A stretch of DNA of 64,000 nt from Chaetoderma sp. LZ-2023a (lineage: Eukaryota; Mollusca; Caudofoveata; Chaetodermatida; Chaetodermatidae). Within the stretch, counting starts at the first letter, position 1. Each line of letters starts with the position of its first letter. The notes under the pieces were generated by a model. It saw only the letters and a list, made by a program, of their open reading frames with translations, searched no databases and had not been told where the DNA came from. The stretch lies in the NCBI GenBank assembly GCA_034401795.1, contig CM067373.1:88435448-88499447 (forward strand), read 5' to 3'. Made by a program: the position numbers and the translations under genes. Of the stretch, positions 1 to 12,199 are shown one piece after another.

Positions 1-149
1 AAATGTGCATAATGTCAACCCATTTCATTCTATTTGCATTTATTAAAATGAAAAAATTCCTTATTATTATTTTGATATCAATTTAATTGAGGCAAATAAT
101 TTCTAGTGAACTCCTTGCGATCGCGACTGACACATGTCAAAGAAAACAG

Positions 150-480
150 ATATGTGAGGAGTGGTTAGTATCAGGTCACATATGTCAACTGTGATGAGAG
201 CTACATTGGGGAGACCCACATATCTAGAGCATTATGTGTGAGAGTTAAAAGAACACCAGACCAGAGCCTCATCTGCAATATATGAACACTGCAGGGAACT
301 GTCAGACATCAAATAAGTATGGATAACATCAAAATACTAAAATACTAACAAAAGAAGAATATTGGAGGCAACATAACGGTACATGAGTGCAAGCCGACAG
401 AAACCAAGGACTGGAACTCCTAGCAATTTATGACACTCTCCTGATCCTGCGAGTTATCGCGGAGTCTCTGAATGAATGAG
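150..480 (+). pseudogene. Penelope-like element GIY-YIG endonuclease remnant
   Basis: Conceptual translation from about 165 gives YQVTYVNCDESYIGET, then RALCVRV; after a one-base shift it reads KEHQTRASSAIYEHCREL, and near 340 LTKEEYWRQ. The order YIGET...R..EH...EYW is the usual layout of the GIY-YIG nuclease domain at the C-terminus of Penelope-like retroelements. The region then runs into text resembling LLAIYDTLL, typical of the stretch following this domain. At least two frame changes and a stop break it, so it is a fossil. No reverse transcriptase part is visible; it would lie left of the window. Another GIY-YIG retroelement family is possible. Confidence 0.65.
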
Positions 481-559
481 ACCAACCAGAGAACAGTGTG
501 GCTGAGCGAAATATTCCAATTGAGTTAATAAAAAGCTTTGAGTCATTTAAAAATGTCTA

Positions 560-904
560 ATTATGAAGCCGGAGATACATGTATATGTAGGACATAATAA
601 TAAATTTGGACTTACATGTAACCGTAACATGATTTATCGTTGTGATGTAGGCAGCTTTCTCAGAAATGTTAAAGATATGATTGACTGATGGAACCGATTT
701 ATACTCTGAGTACCGGTACATATCTGAGTACATTATAGAACTTATTTGAAAGTTGCAACTAAAATCAGAAGTCAAAGCTACATGTACTATTAAAAGGGCA
801 TTCATGACTGTTTGTACTTCATGGTAAATCATTTAAGGTGCATGTATAGTATGTACACGAGACCACTGAGCATTGATATACATGTATCTATGTTTGGCCA
901 TCAG
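560..904. other. No gene seen
   Basis: AT-rich sequence with a few TACATGTA motifs. I see no coding, RNA or repeat structure. Confidence 0.4.
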
Positions 905-2125
905 GTGCTAACCCAGGCCCAAAAAAAGCTTGGATATTCATGAATATCCAAGTTCTGTGGAGCTTGAATAAACCAGCTAATCCTAGCTAATCCAAGCTTT
1001 TAATAACCTGGAAAAGCTTGGATTAGCTTGCTGGTATTGGCCACATAAAATTCCAGATAATTCAAGAAAATCCAAGAAAGGCCTAGTTAAAGTAAAATCC
1101 AAGAAAATTCCAGATAGCTTGAACATTCAAGAAAATCCGAGCTAACTCGAACATTCAAGATATCAAGAAAATTCCAGTTATCTAGAACTTCAAGAAAATC
1201 CCAGCTAATCCTAGCTTTTAAAATAGGTTATCCATTAACATAAAATGTATGCACGTACACATAAATGCTGCCACAGAGATTATATATGCTTAAAAACCAA
1301 AATCACACCTTCATGGGAGTTGAGTTACTCAATAACAAATACAATTTCAGCCAGACATTAGCAATGTATGAGTTTCTGACTGATTTGTCTGTTATTCTTA
1401 TAGACATAGATTGTTAATGTGCCATATTATTTAGAAAGTCATCATCACTGCATTAATTACATAGAACTGAAAAAGCTATACCAAAACTGGTAATTCTGAA
1501 TAAATCTCTGGAAATCAATAGAATACATACCTCAAAATACAGTTCTGTTTCCATTTAAGGTTACTGATGCTAAGCATTCTATCTAACAGTACTGTCAGTC
1601 TTTCCAAACTATCACATTCTATATATCCATAGCTGGTAATGATCAATGCAATGAATGTACTGTTTTGCTTTTTACAAAAACTTTTTAAATTTCCCACCAA
1701 TTTACCAGGTCAAGGTCACCTCTAGTCATGACTATACAGAACCTGTTCTTGCCTTAGTGCAAGCTATTTCAAGATAATCCAAGGTAGCGTAAGTGAGTCT
1801 ACAAATTCAAGGATATCCAAGTCGCTTGAATTCTTTTATGTCTGACAATACAAAGTCCTAGAAAATCCCAGCTAGCTTGAATTCCGTCAAATCAGAAAAG
1901 TCCAAGCAAATCCAAGAAGCTTGCACTTTTTCATGATGATATTCAAAAAGTCCTAGAAAATCCCAGCTAACTTGAATTATGAGAGGGGGGATTTTCAATA
2001 AGTTCAAGCAACTATATAAAGTCCAAGCTAATTCAAGGAAATCCAAGCTGGTATGGGTTGAATAATTTTCCAATAGCTTGGATGTTCAAGAAAATCCAAG
2101 CTAATCCAAGTTAACTTGAAATTTA
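905..2125. repeat. Degenerate CCAAG/CTTGGA-rich repeat
   Basis: Two blocks (about 905-1225 and 1750-2125) are built from short, imperfect copies of motifs such as AATCCAAGCTAATCC, AGCTTGAA and CAAGAAAATCC, in both orientations. A palindrome, CTTGGATATTCATGAATATCCAAG spread over about 929-953, opens the first block. The middle (1230-1750) lacks the motif and may be an insertion. Unit length is too irregular to define by eye. No protein product is proposed. Confidence 0.55.
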
Positions 2126-3911
2126 TTTCACACGGGAAATTTGCTAGCATTACAGAAATTAGAAGGGAAGTTAAATTTCTAAACCTTATCATGCCTATTA
2201 TGAGTGCATATACATGTACATATCATGTACATGTATATACAAACATGTCTCAAATTAATTATGATTTTTAAATATTATACGGTATATGGTTATTGTAAAT
2301 TGTATAAATCAAGTAAAAATTCTGCATTTATTACCATTGTAACATTAGAATTGATCTGTAAAACTGTTTTATAGAGATTATATACACCATATCAAAACCC
2401 GAGTCATACATGTATATATGCCAATTCCAGTCATCAAAAGTAAACACTATGCCTCGCTCTTTCGGACATGATGGTTGAATAGTCAAGTCAATTTTTGCCT
2501 ATGTTGGTTGATGTATTAAAAAAGCCCAATCCGTCATTGCCAAATTGATTTAGTTTGTTTGGCAAAAGTAGTATGATGTGGGGGGGGGGGGGGTTCACAC
2601 AACTGTAGAAAATGAAAGGTGTGCAATGTAGACGTCCTTGTATGCCTGATCAGAAGTGCTATTGGCTTAATTCTTAGAGGAATATGTAAATACAATTCGG
2701 TCAGGGTTCTCTGGGAAATGTCAGCTCTGTCTAACATGGCATTGTATGCAGCCGTCTCATCCACCCACTGAAAATTTTCCATCATGATTGCCCAATATCC
2801 TTCTAAATACTGTGCATGGAAGATATTTACATGATATACATGTACATTTATATCTAGACAGATATCAGATGAAATAATCAGATTAAACATCACGGCTGAC
2901 TTAAGCTTTATATCTTTCAATGGCATTGCTTTCGAGATATTCAGCATTTTTCCAGACTTTAGCTGTACAGTGAAAATGATGAATAGTTTTCTAGAAATTT
3001 AGAATGAAATTGGTCAATAATTAACTGAGAGTCCTAGAAAGAACCTATAACAGCGGCACTAGCTTAAGTCTATACGCATTCAATAAAGACGTGGATAATG
3101 TTTCTGATGGCAAACAATTTACAGGATTTCTGAAATTATAAGAAATGATAATCTTGAGGAAGCAGTGGGTGCTGCGCTACATCAGGCCAACCCAATATTT
3201 ATCCATACCTTCCTCAAAACATCACTTAACAGTGAATCTATCAAACTGGACTTGTAGCACAACAGAGTGAATTATAAAGATTGCTAGAAATTTAGAAAAA
3301 CTCACAGAACTGTACTAGTTATTATTATAAAATAATATTTTTATTGAATACATCGAGAGGATGACTGAATAATTGATGTAAAGTTAACAACATGCAGCAT
3401 GTCAAACAAACACCCAGAGGAGACTGACAGGCATCGATCAATGAAAGATTGATTATAATAGTTCCGGGTTCTTGCACTGAGATGCCCACACTCAAGTCTG
3501 AAAGCATGTTTCTATTGACCAGATGGCTTGAACTGACCATTTAGAGAAACACGCTTAACATTTCTCAATCTGCCGTCCAAGATAATTATGATGTAGTTTC
3601 ATGAGGATCACATTTAATTATACAAAACTTGAGAATATTTGGAACTTAATTTGAGTGAGACTTTACTGGCTCTGTCAAATAATCTTCAGAATAAACAGTT
3701 CAGGTGATGGAGTAAAGATTTATACAGTATTCCCGATAATCTATGGCGCACAGAAGGAAATGGGTTAACAAAGCCCATTCTACTTATTTTCACTGATGGG
3801 TGTATCTTCGAGCAGACTGGAAAATCAATAATGTGATAATGGTAATTCCAAGTGTAACTGGATCAGCTATTGTTCCATGAGCTTATTCAGGAGGGCTGCC
3901 ATTAAAACACA
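2126..3911. other. Unassigned AT-rich DNA with poly-G tract
   Basis: No convincing gene. A run of G lies at about 2579-2593. A 71-codon minus-strand frame at 3325-3540 resembles nothing I recognise and is short enough to arise by chance. Confidence 0.35.
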
Positions 3912-4303
3912 TTAACCCTTAAATTTGGTCAAAAATATCCATTTGCAGACTAAGAGATTATTTTTGAAAATTTATCACTGAAATGACCAGCTCGGTTAGC
4001 AAGCCAGTCATTCCAGGGTAGATTGTCAAAAATAGTCTTCTCATGGTCTGCAAATCGGTATTTCCCAAGATTACATAAAGCCATTTTTGGCCAGTTTCAG
4101 TGTTTAACTCTTTCACACTCATCTCAGCTAAAAATGGCTTGAGAAATGTCCATTTGCAGAGCAAGAGAAGACTATCTTTGAAAATAACCAAGCCAGTCAT
4201 TACAGTGGTAAATTTTCAAAAGTAGTCTTCTCTTGCTCTGCAAATGGACATTTACTGTGAGAAAATCGAATTAAAACAAAAACAAATTCAAGAGTTAAAA
4301 CGG
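3912..4303 (+). mobile_element. Foldback MITE, two nested copies (family P)
   Basis: Begins TTAACCCTT at 3912. Two successive copies of the family-P foldback follow (about 3938-4084 and 4110-4255). Each has an arm reading TCCATTTGCAG...AAGA and its reverse complement TCTTCTCTTG...CTGCAAATGGA around a CCAGTCATT centre. The second copy appears to sit in the flank of the first. No protein. Family P has about 18 copies in this window. Confidence 0.75.
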
Positions 4304-4489
4304 TTATGTTTCAAGGCTGAATAAATACTGATACAATTTAGAACTGTCTCATCTTAAATCACCAGAAAAGTATATTATAACAAGATATAATGGAGTTGCA
4401 TAGTAAAAAAGGTTTCAAAGGAGCTTAACTGTCTCATTGCTGCAAGCCTCCAAACAATAATTTCAATGAACAAAACCTCTTCACTTGCT

Positions 4490-4574
4490 GGATATTTTGA
4501 AAATAATTTGACTGAAAGTTGTTGGTGGGTTACCCACCAACAACTTTCAATCAAATTGTTTTCAAAATATTCAG
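4490..4574. mobile_element. Palindromic hairpin repeat (family T)
   Basis: Near-perfect inverted repeat: ATATTTTGAAAATAATTTG...GTTGGTGGGT against ACCCACCAAC...CAAATTGTTTTCAAAATAT, with almost no loop. The same outer arms (AATATTTTGAAA.TAATTTGACT) recur about 18 times in the window with different central sequences. Confidence 0.75.
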
Positions 4575-5028
4575 CCAGTCCAGAGATATAACCCTTTGAC
4601 TATGTCGTCTGCAAACACTCATCAGTCAGACGGTTCAATTATGACGGGGGGGGGGGGGAGGGGGGAATGACAAAGGTTGCAATGCAACCATTAAGCTCAA
4701 CTTTGCAATGAACTATGAAGCTTGACGGTAAGATTTTAACAAACATAGACGGCTTATCAATACACTTATCAATAACCATGACTTTTGACCTTTTGACCAC
4801 AAAGTAATTGTCCCATTCATTCTCATTAGCAAGTGTCCAAATTTGGGTGCAGCATGATTAACACATGTGACATGGACTGCTAAGTTGGGGTAAAAGCAAA
4901 ATGTTACTGTTGAGAAAACCCTTGAGTTTTGTCATTATCACATTTACTTTGACCTTTTGATGCCAATGTGATTGTGTCATGCAATCTCATTATAAGGAAG
5001 GATGTGTCTGAATGTGGGCCATGCTTAA

Positions 5029-6642
5029 AGGACAATTCCGGGATTGGTAAAGTGTACTTTATTTGAAAAACTATTATATGACTAACATATTGGATCCTAA
5101 ATAAAAACAATAGACAAATAGTAAGTGTAATTATACCATTGAATTATTTTATCTCCCGGGCGGTGCCATTTTCTTGCAACGAGAGTGAGATTTCATGAGA
5201 TCCTGACGTCATCCCTGCACCAACGCTATCTTTGCCGAGCACAAAGGCTGTACAGTAAATATGTATATGCATGGAGGCCTAACATGTGCTAATTTGTAAT
5301 CATTAGGACATTGTCCAGTTAAGCTAGTAAGTTTTTCATGTAATTCTAGTATCCGAAGTCGGTGGGGAGTCGTTAACCCCTAGACCGCTGAAGCATAGAT
5401 TCCATTTTCTCTATCCTATCAGAATGTGTTCATTTTGGTAACAATGCTGCTGTAAGTCATTGCTGTGCACAATAGCAACACGTTTCAGCAACAATTTTTT
5501 TCAAAATGTACCCCGGGACAATCTCTGTAAGTAGGCTATTATGCATTTTACACCATGCGATAAGGGTTAAATGAAGTGACATACTTGACACGTGTGTGTT
5601 GTCAAATTACTCAGCTGACTCAAGATACTGTTATAGCGTGTGTCGCGGGAAGTGTAAATATATATTCCTAAAAAACATGATATGATAATATTGCCGAACC
5701 ACAGAACCGATTGTAATAATTCAGATACCTACTGTTGTACATTTGTACCTGTAGCTGCAAACTCGAAGATTTATCCAATGCTAGGGATGTTAGAATCGGC
5801 CTAGTGGTTCAAAAGATACACTCTGAGGGAAAAACTTAGCCAGCAAAATTTCAAACAAAAATTTCAGGATACGCTCTTTCCATCATCCCATATCACAATG
5901 AGTATTACTGCTACAATGACAGAATTTGCTGTGCCGAAGCTTTACAATGTTATCACATAACGGGAAAGATTCCATCAAAATACCTTAATTATTGAAATTA
6001 CTACAGCTTGGCGGGCAATATTGGTCGGCGATGAAAATTCCAAGATTTTATGTCAAAATGTTAATTCATTTGGTGATATCTCTGACAATATTCATGTGAA
6101 CAAAATTATAATTGGTTAGGCAAATAGCCATTTCTTTCAGCTTTAAACACACTCCAAGTTAACGACAATATGCAAAGATAGTCTGCGAGACAAAAAACAT
6201 CTCATGCTGAATTTTACCAAAAAAAGGATAACATATTCTCATATCGTATCTTAGATGAATACATTTTTTATATATTCCAGTCTTTTGAACCTCTTGTCCG
6301 ATATTAACATCCATTATACCATATTACTCCCGAGGTCGGCACCTATTTAGATATCCTAGAATCATTGGAATCGCTTCAGCGGTTCATTTGCTATTATCAT
6401 TTATGCATACTTCCTTAAAATATATACCCGCATCTATTGGCCTCGCTCCTCCAGTCATAGCAATAGCGGTGGCGTGATAAAATGGCAGCGCCCCGATGTG
6501 CGAAAAATTTTCAATTTTAAGGACTTTATTTAGCGATAGTTGGTTACGCTATTTCTATCCAGTTATTATTCTGGTGCAATTTCATTAAACATGTAATAAT
6601 CTTTCAAATAAAGCACACTTTTTATCATCCCGGAGTTGTCCT
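5029..6642. mobile_element. Non-autonomous DNA transposon, TTAA target, 52-bp TIRs
   Basis: The left end AGGACAATTCCGGGATT and the right end, whose reverse complement is AGGACAACTCCGGGATG, continue as inverted repeats to about 52 bp, including AGTGT.CTTTATTTGAAA. TTAA lies on both sides (5025-5028 and 6643-6646). The host tandem units have a single TTAA at this point (CTTAACCAAACATG), giving an empty site. TTAA plus AGG ends resemble Kolobok-type elements. No ORF of useful size is present, so it would depend on a transposase supplied elsewhere. Confidence 0.8.
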
Positions 6643-7379
6643 TTAACCAAACATGAGATATAAACTGTTAAGTTGAGCTAAATGCAATATGTTAGTTTTG
6701 AAAAACTAGGTCTAACCAAGGACATGTAGTGACCTTGACCTTTGACATTTTGACTCCAAGGTGTCATGCGTCATTCCCACTCATGATAAAGAAGCATGTG
6801 TCCAACTTTGGCTCTGGTATCATTAAGAACACGAGATATAAACAGTGAAGCTGAGCAAAACACAAAACTTTACTGTTGAAAAGGTTTTTCCCAAGACCAC
6901 AATGATCTTTGAGCATTTAAGCCTTAAATGTCATTGTTTCATTAGCCTTCTCCTTATAAATAAGGAAGTATGTGTTCAAGATTGGGTCCATGAAATAAGA
7001 TTACGCAAACATGAGATACATGTATGAACTGATAAGTTGAGACAAACTCAAATTGTTAATCCTAAAAAAACCAAAGTTTTTAGCAATTTCACAATAACCT
7101 TGCCCTTTTCACTGCAACATCATTGTTTGATGCCCTCCAATTATAAGGAAGCATGTGTCTAAGGTTGAGTCCAATATACTTAACCAAACTCAGCTAAGTT
7201 GAGCTAAATGCAAAATGTTAATGTTGAAAAAACAAGGTTTTTTTATGAAGGTCACAATGACATTGCCCTTGCCCTTTGACCCCAATGTAATTGTGTGATG
7301 CCCTGTCAATATAAGGTAGCATCTGTCCAAATTTGGGTCCCGTATGCTTAACCAAAGATGAGATATAAACAGCTATTAA

Positions 7380-7700
7380 AGGTAGATATTCACAGCAGAA
7401 TGGTTCAAAGTAAAATTGTTAAAATTGTATAATCTTAGAGGCTTAAATTTTGTGCCTAGATGTAATGAAATGAAATAAATCTTAACATATGATGATTTCA
7501 TTACATATAAATTAATATAATTTTTTAAGTTGTCAAACTGAAATAGAGGCACGAGTCTCTCATTCAAATTCACAACTAAACCTACAAAATTTATTTATAT
7601 GGAATGAAATCATCATATGCTAAGATTTATTTCATTTCATTATATTATATATATATTATAACAATTTTATTTTCAAGCATTTTTGTGTGAATATGCACCT
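7380..7700. mobile_element. MITE K2, copy 1 (TTAA target)
   Basis: 321-bp element. Left end AGGTAGATATTCACAG; right end TGTGAATATGCACCT. TTAA flanks both ends (7376-7379, 7701-7704). The family-D units it interrupts carry one TTAA at the matching place (GTTAAGTTGAGCTAAA). The inner sequence matches the copy at 10653-10998 in opposite orientation. Confidence 0.8.
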
Positions 7701-8379
7701 TTAAGTTAAGCTAAACGGAAAATCTTAATGTTGAAAGAATAAAGTTTTTACCAAGGTCACAGTGACCTTGACCATTGATGCAATTTACCTCAAGGTCATT
7801 GTGTCACTGTGTCCAGTATGGTTAACCAAACATGAGATTATAACAGAAACGTTAAGCTAAATACAAATTAGACGACGCCGACTCCATGTGACGCCACCAG
7901 ATGACATGCAGGGTACCGACATGTCCATAGCTTGTTTTACCTCGTAAAGTCGAACAAAAAAACACTGACTATTTTTTAAAACAATTTGACCAAAAGCCAG
8001 TAGCTTATACTCCCCATTTTAACTCCCAGGTCTATTTTAATCAAACTTTTGTGGAAGGGCCCTTATCATAACCAGACTTCCAAACCACTCTGCAAAAAGA
8101 TAATTGCTCAATTTTCTCAGGTCTTTTATTTGATTAAATTATTAAAATGGAAATTTTTTTTCCAAGTTTGGCACATTTATCTTAGATTATTAACTTTAAC
8201 TTGTTTGACTATATATTAAAATGTCAGGCAGCTAACATATATAGGTGATAGTAAGTTAACATATTTTAGTGACATTATAATTTTGGTCAGAACTCTCAAT
8301 AGACTTATGGCTATTAAAAATATAAATACAAAATAGTAAAAAAATAGACAGAATGTGAAAATCCCAAGAACACCAAAAG

Positions 8380-8969
8380 AAATGAGCAATCAAATTTAAT
8401 AATTACACCTTCTGACGCTTATTACAATAAAGTCAGTCCAACGAAGATGTTTTTAAATCGGCTTATTCATTAATGACAATTTTTCCATGGACAAATTCAG
8501 AAATATAAAATGGCGTTAAAACAAGTTGACCAATCAAATTTGAGGCCTACATTGTACAAAGTACCACCATACAGTTATTCAGGTCCAGTTTGTTGGAAAT
8601 TGGCTGATCTAACACATAATGAGTAGCAGTCTTTTGAATGATTTACTGGGCTATTTTTGGAAATCCTTTAATTGCTTCCAAAAGAATGGCTCAATCAAAT
8701 TTCTCTATAGAAATTCCAAAGCCTGTTACACCATTGAATGCTTCCAGAAAGCTTGGCTGAAAATGGCTTAGCGCTTAATGGGAAGTATTTTTTTAATGAT
8801 TTCCTGGACATTCTCAACTTTTTAGAAATTCAAGATGGCCACCAAAATTGTTGACTGTCACTCATTTGTTATCACTGTAAAGAACTACGGAATCCTACAT
8901 ATTATGTAGCATCCTTTGGAGTCCTTCCAATCAAGTTTGGTTGAAATTGACCCAGCGGTTAATGAAACA
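8380..8969 (+). repeat. Diverged tandem-core repeat, family F1-like
   Basis: Three or so diverged cores carrying CAATCAAATTT, CCTTCCAATCAAGTTTGG, TTGAAATTG and GCGGTTAATG phrases. They match the cores of the element that follows at 8970. I see no head sequence, so this may be a headless or older copy. Confidence 0.5.
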
Positions 8970-9739
8970 AGGGCCCAAGGGCCTGTGGCACTCACCCGGA
9001 CCATTAGCATTTGAACCATTTGCATTTAAATACTAGATATGATGGATCCTTTCCAGAAAATCCAAGATGGCCACCCCAAAAAATGACCAATTAAAATTCT
9101 GAATAGATGTTCTAGAGTCTACCATGATAGGGTCATTCTATCCAAATTTGGTTGAAATATGTCAAGCGACTACGGAGAAGCAATGTATTGACAATTTCTG
9201 GTAAATTTTTCATAAAATCTAAGATTTTGACCCAAAAATTTCTCAATCAAAATTCTGAACAGATTTTCTAGAGCCTACCACCATAGAATCCATCTAGTGA
9301 AATTTGTCTGAAATATGTCAAGCAGCTAAGGAGGCATAGCAATTTGATAATTTCAGGGAAATTTTTCATAATATCTAAGATTTTCACCCCAAAAAATTGA
9401 TCAACCAAAATTCTGAAAAGACATTCTAGAACCTACCACCATAGATGCATCTAGCCACATTTGGTTGAAATATGTCAAGCAGCTAAGGAGGAGTAGCATT
9501 TCGACCATTTCCGCTAGATTTCTCATAAAATCGCCGATTCTCAGGCAAAAAATTTATCAATCAAAATTCTGAAAAAATCGTCTGGATGGTACCAGCTTAG
9601 GATCTTTCCAGCCAAATTAGGTTGTAATTGGTCAAACCGTTACGGAGAAGACGCGATTTGACAGATGGACGGACAACGGACAGACGACGGATGGCCGCCA
9701 TGGCGCAAGCTCACTTGGCCTTTCAGGCCTGGTGAACTA
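8970..9739 (+). mobile_element. Tandem-core interspersed element, family F1, complete
   Basis: The head GGGCCCAAGGGCCTGTGG...CTCACC is followed by CATTTGCATTTAAAT. Four cores of 156-158 bp come next, measured from AAAATTCT at 9093, 9249, 9407 and 9563. The tail has GGACGGACAACGGACAGACG and then a stem-loop, AGCTCACTTGGCC, TTTCA, GGCCTGGTGAAC. This resembles the non-autonomous Pearl/HINE-type elements described in bivalves: terminal hairpins plus a variable number of internal cores. It has no coding capacity. The family name is an inference. Confidence 0.7.
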
Positions 9740-9984
9740 AAAATGAACAACAACCTGTAGCATGCCAAAGTGGCGTTTGGACAATTATTAGGCTATGGCT
9801 AGGAAATTGTTAGCCTAGCATGACCTGCTCACATCTATATGTTTGGGTGAAATAATTACTCATGTGTTCTATTTACTGGTTTCAGCCCTAATAAATATAA
9901 ATTTAAAAATTAAATTCTTTCAACCATGCCAACTGATGAAACATTACACCCACTCGATCTGACAAAGCAGAATTTTCATAGCAA

Positions 9985-10330
9985 TGGACCTGTCCAGTTT
10001 TAGCTATGCCCTGCCCATCTCAATCTAAGCTCCACCCCACACCTTGTCCGTGTTGGGATCGGTCGATCTGATTATAAATTTCCAGAAAACTATACATGTA
10101 AGCTGTTGAATATTTTGAAATTAATTTGACTGGGTGCTGTTGCTGCCCATAGCAGCAACAGCGCCCAGTCAAATTAGTTTTAAAATATTCAACAGCGTGT
10201 TTATTAAATAGCAAAGACATACAATTCATACGTGTCAAATTATTAAGCGTTAAAGACGGGCGATATAGAATCATTCATGACGTCATGATTATGACGTCAG
10301 AATACACATCACTTAGTTGATTATGATGTC
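9985..10330 (+). mobile_element. ~345-bp repeat (family L) with central T palindrome
   Basis: Starts near GTCCAGTTTTAGCTATGCC, runs through GTGTTGGGATCGGTCGATC, contains a family-T palindrome at 10103-10195 (TGTTGCTGCCCATAGCAGCAACA at its centre, spread over about 10137-10160), then ATAGCAAAGACATACAATTC and several TGACGTCA-like motifs. Related copies lie at about 12200-12560, 18030-18330 and, inverted, 38690-39050. This suggests that the palindrome is part of a larger element in these places. Confidence 0.65.
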
Positions 10331-10652
10331 ATAATGATGGATGGATAAACTGGAAAGGTGAATTACGTTGTTGTATAGCAATATGATCAATTTGGGGGCA
10401 TGCTTAGCTATGTATAGTGCACATACATATAGCCCTATATACTAGACAGCCTTTGTGTTAATATAAATAATAATCAATCATAATTGCATGCAGCTTGTCC
10501 ATATTTTAGGACACCAGGTCATGCTAATTAAACTAATTCCTAACAATGACCTTTAAAGTAATTGTAAAATATTTCACAAAAATTTTTGTCATCAAAATCT
10601 CTTAAATAAGAAATTTTAATAGGGAACCTGAAAGGCATGTTTGGTCACTTAA

Positions 10653-10998
10653 AGGTGCATATTCACACCAAAATGCTTAAAAATAAAATTGTTGAAATTA
10701 TATATATTTAGATGCTTAAATCGTGTATCTCAATGTAATGAAACGGAAGAAATCTTAACATATGCTGATTTCATTCCATATAAATAAATCTTGTAGGCTT
10801 AGTTGTGAATTTTAATTAGGGACTCGTGCCTCTAATTCAATTTGACAACTTAAAAAATTATATTAATTTATACGTAATGAAATCATCATATGGTAAGATT
10901 TATTCGGTTTTCTTACATCTAGGCACACAATTTAGACCTCTAAAAGCATACAATATTAAGAATTTTATTTTGAACCATTCTGCTGTGAATATGCACCT
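10653..10998. mobile_element. MITE K2, copy 2 (TTAA target)
   Basis: 346 bp. Ends are AGGTGCATATTCACACC and GTGAATATGCACCT, flanked by TTAA (10649-10652, 10999-11002). It is inverted relative to the copy at 7380-7700: its right half TCTAGGCACACAATTTAGAC matches that copy's left half. Its symmetric ends make it a second intact insertion. Confidence 0.8.
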
Positions 10999-11002
10999 TT
11001 AA

Positions 11003-12199
11003 GTAAATTCGAAAATACCTTTAACTCTACATGTATTTAGAAAGTAAAAGGACAAAATTGGTCATCAACTAAAACTCACTCTGATCACCATCATTCAAAC
11101 AAACTTGGGTGGCTATGGCCAAGGATGATTCGCATTTCCTAGCCTGAATTACTGTCCTTTACAAAACTCATTATCCACTACATTTGGGGATGCCTCACTT
11201 TCCTACAAGTATCCTATTGATTTGAAATTTGGCCACATGAGCAAAGGTGAAAAAATCTAAATATCTCACAAATTTGAGCAATATTGATCAGCAGTTTACA
11301 AGACAATAAAACATAGGCAGTTCTTACACTTCTATTTCAATTGTTGCAAATGGCGCCCATATTTAGATTTTCTGATCATTGTGAATTAAGTATGAACCAT
11401 TTTTTTAATGAAACTAATCAAAATAGATCAGCCATAACAAAATTCAGTATATACATGTATACTACTCATTACCAGACTTCAGGATTCATTCCGATAAAGA
11501 CACCCAGGAATGGGAACTCGGAGTTCAAAAAAGGCTTTTCAGATAAACAGCAGCTTCAAATCAGACTCGCCAACTCATGAATATGCAAACAAAGAGTTGT
11601 ATGAAGGATGGATGGACATACATGTAATGATGATGTATGCATGCTACGTACTGCATATGCCTCCAGGGGTGGGGTGTGTGGGGGCATCAAAAGTTCAAAG
11701 CGGTGAACGTGGAGATTTGCGACGCATGACCGGAGCAATCTAATTTTACATGCATTAGTACATGTACATGGATAATTTTTATGCTTTTGTCTTTATATCA
11801 TGGCATGTTCATCACGATCAAAAATTGTCCTGAGCATGTCTGATTAATAATTCTGTCTCACTATACTACAAGACAATCTCTATTTCCTAACCAATGCCAG
11901 ACGATGATGAGGGCGACAGAACACATATATAATCCATATGTCTCGCCAACACTAACTATGGTGAGACAAATATTCTGCAGCCCACTTGACACACAATTAT
12001 TGATTCCAGCGCTTAGTTTATTCAATTCGAATGGCAAAACAGAAAATCGTCTTCAGGCTTCGGAGTAAAGGAGACCACATCTCCTTTGTTACCCAGTTTG
12101 TACAAGAAACTGAAAAAAATGGTTTTCATTCTCAACATGGACTAATCATTTAAAATAATTCCTCTGGCATAGAACTTGATGTCAACAAGGGTTTCATAA
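11003..12199. other. No gene or repeat recognised
   Basis: Mixed-composition sequence with short overlapping open frames around 11341-11743 that lack any recognisable domain. Confidence 0.35.

Larger units (their letters stand above)
4735..7870 (+). repeat. ~170-bp tandem repeat array (family D), twice interrupted
   Basis: About seven diverged units, each containing CCTTGACCTTTTGAC, a segment like ATAAGGAAGCATGTGTCC, and TTAACCAAACATGAGATATAAAC. The landmark GACCTTTTGA-like box lies at about 4787, 4951, 6737, 6911, 7102, 7271 and 7770; after removing two insertions the spacing is 164-190 bp. Insertions at 5029-6642 and 7380-7700 are described separately. Related single units occur at 20272-20473 and 23285-23478. 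No coding potential. Confidence 0.75.

Noticed and set aside
2534..2947. 137-codon minus-strand frame with a proline run
   Set aside because: The proline run is the poly-G tract; no domain, no splice context.
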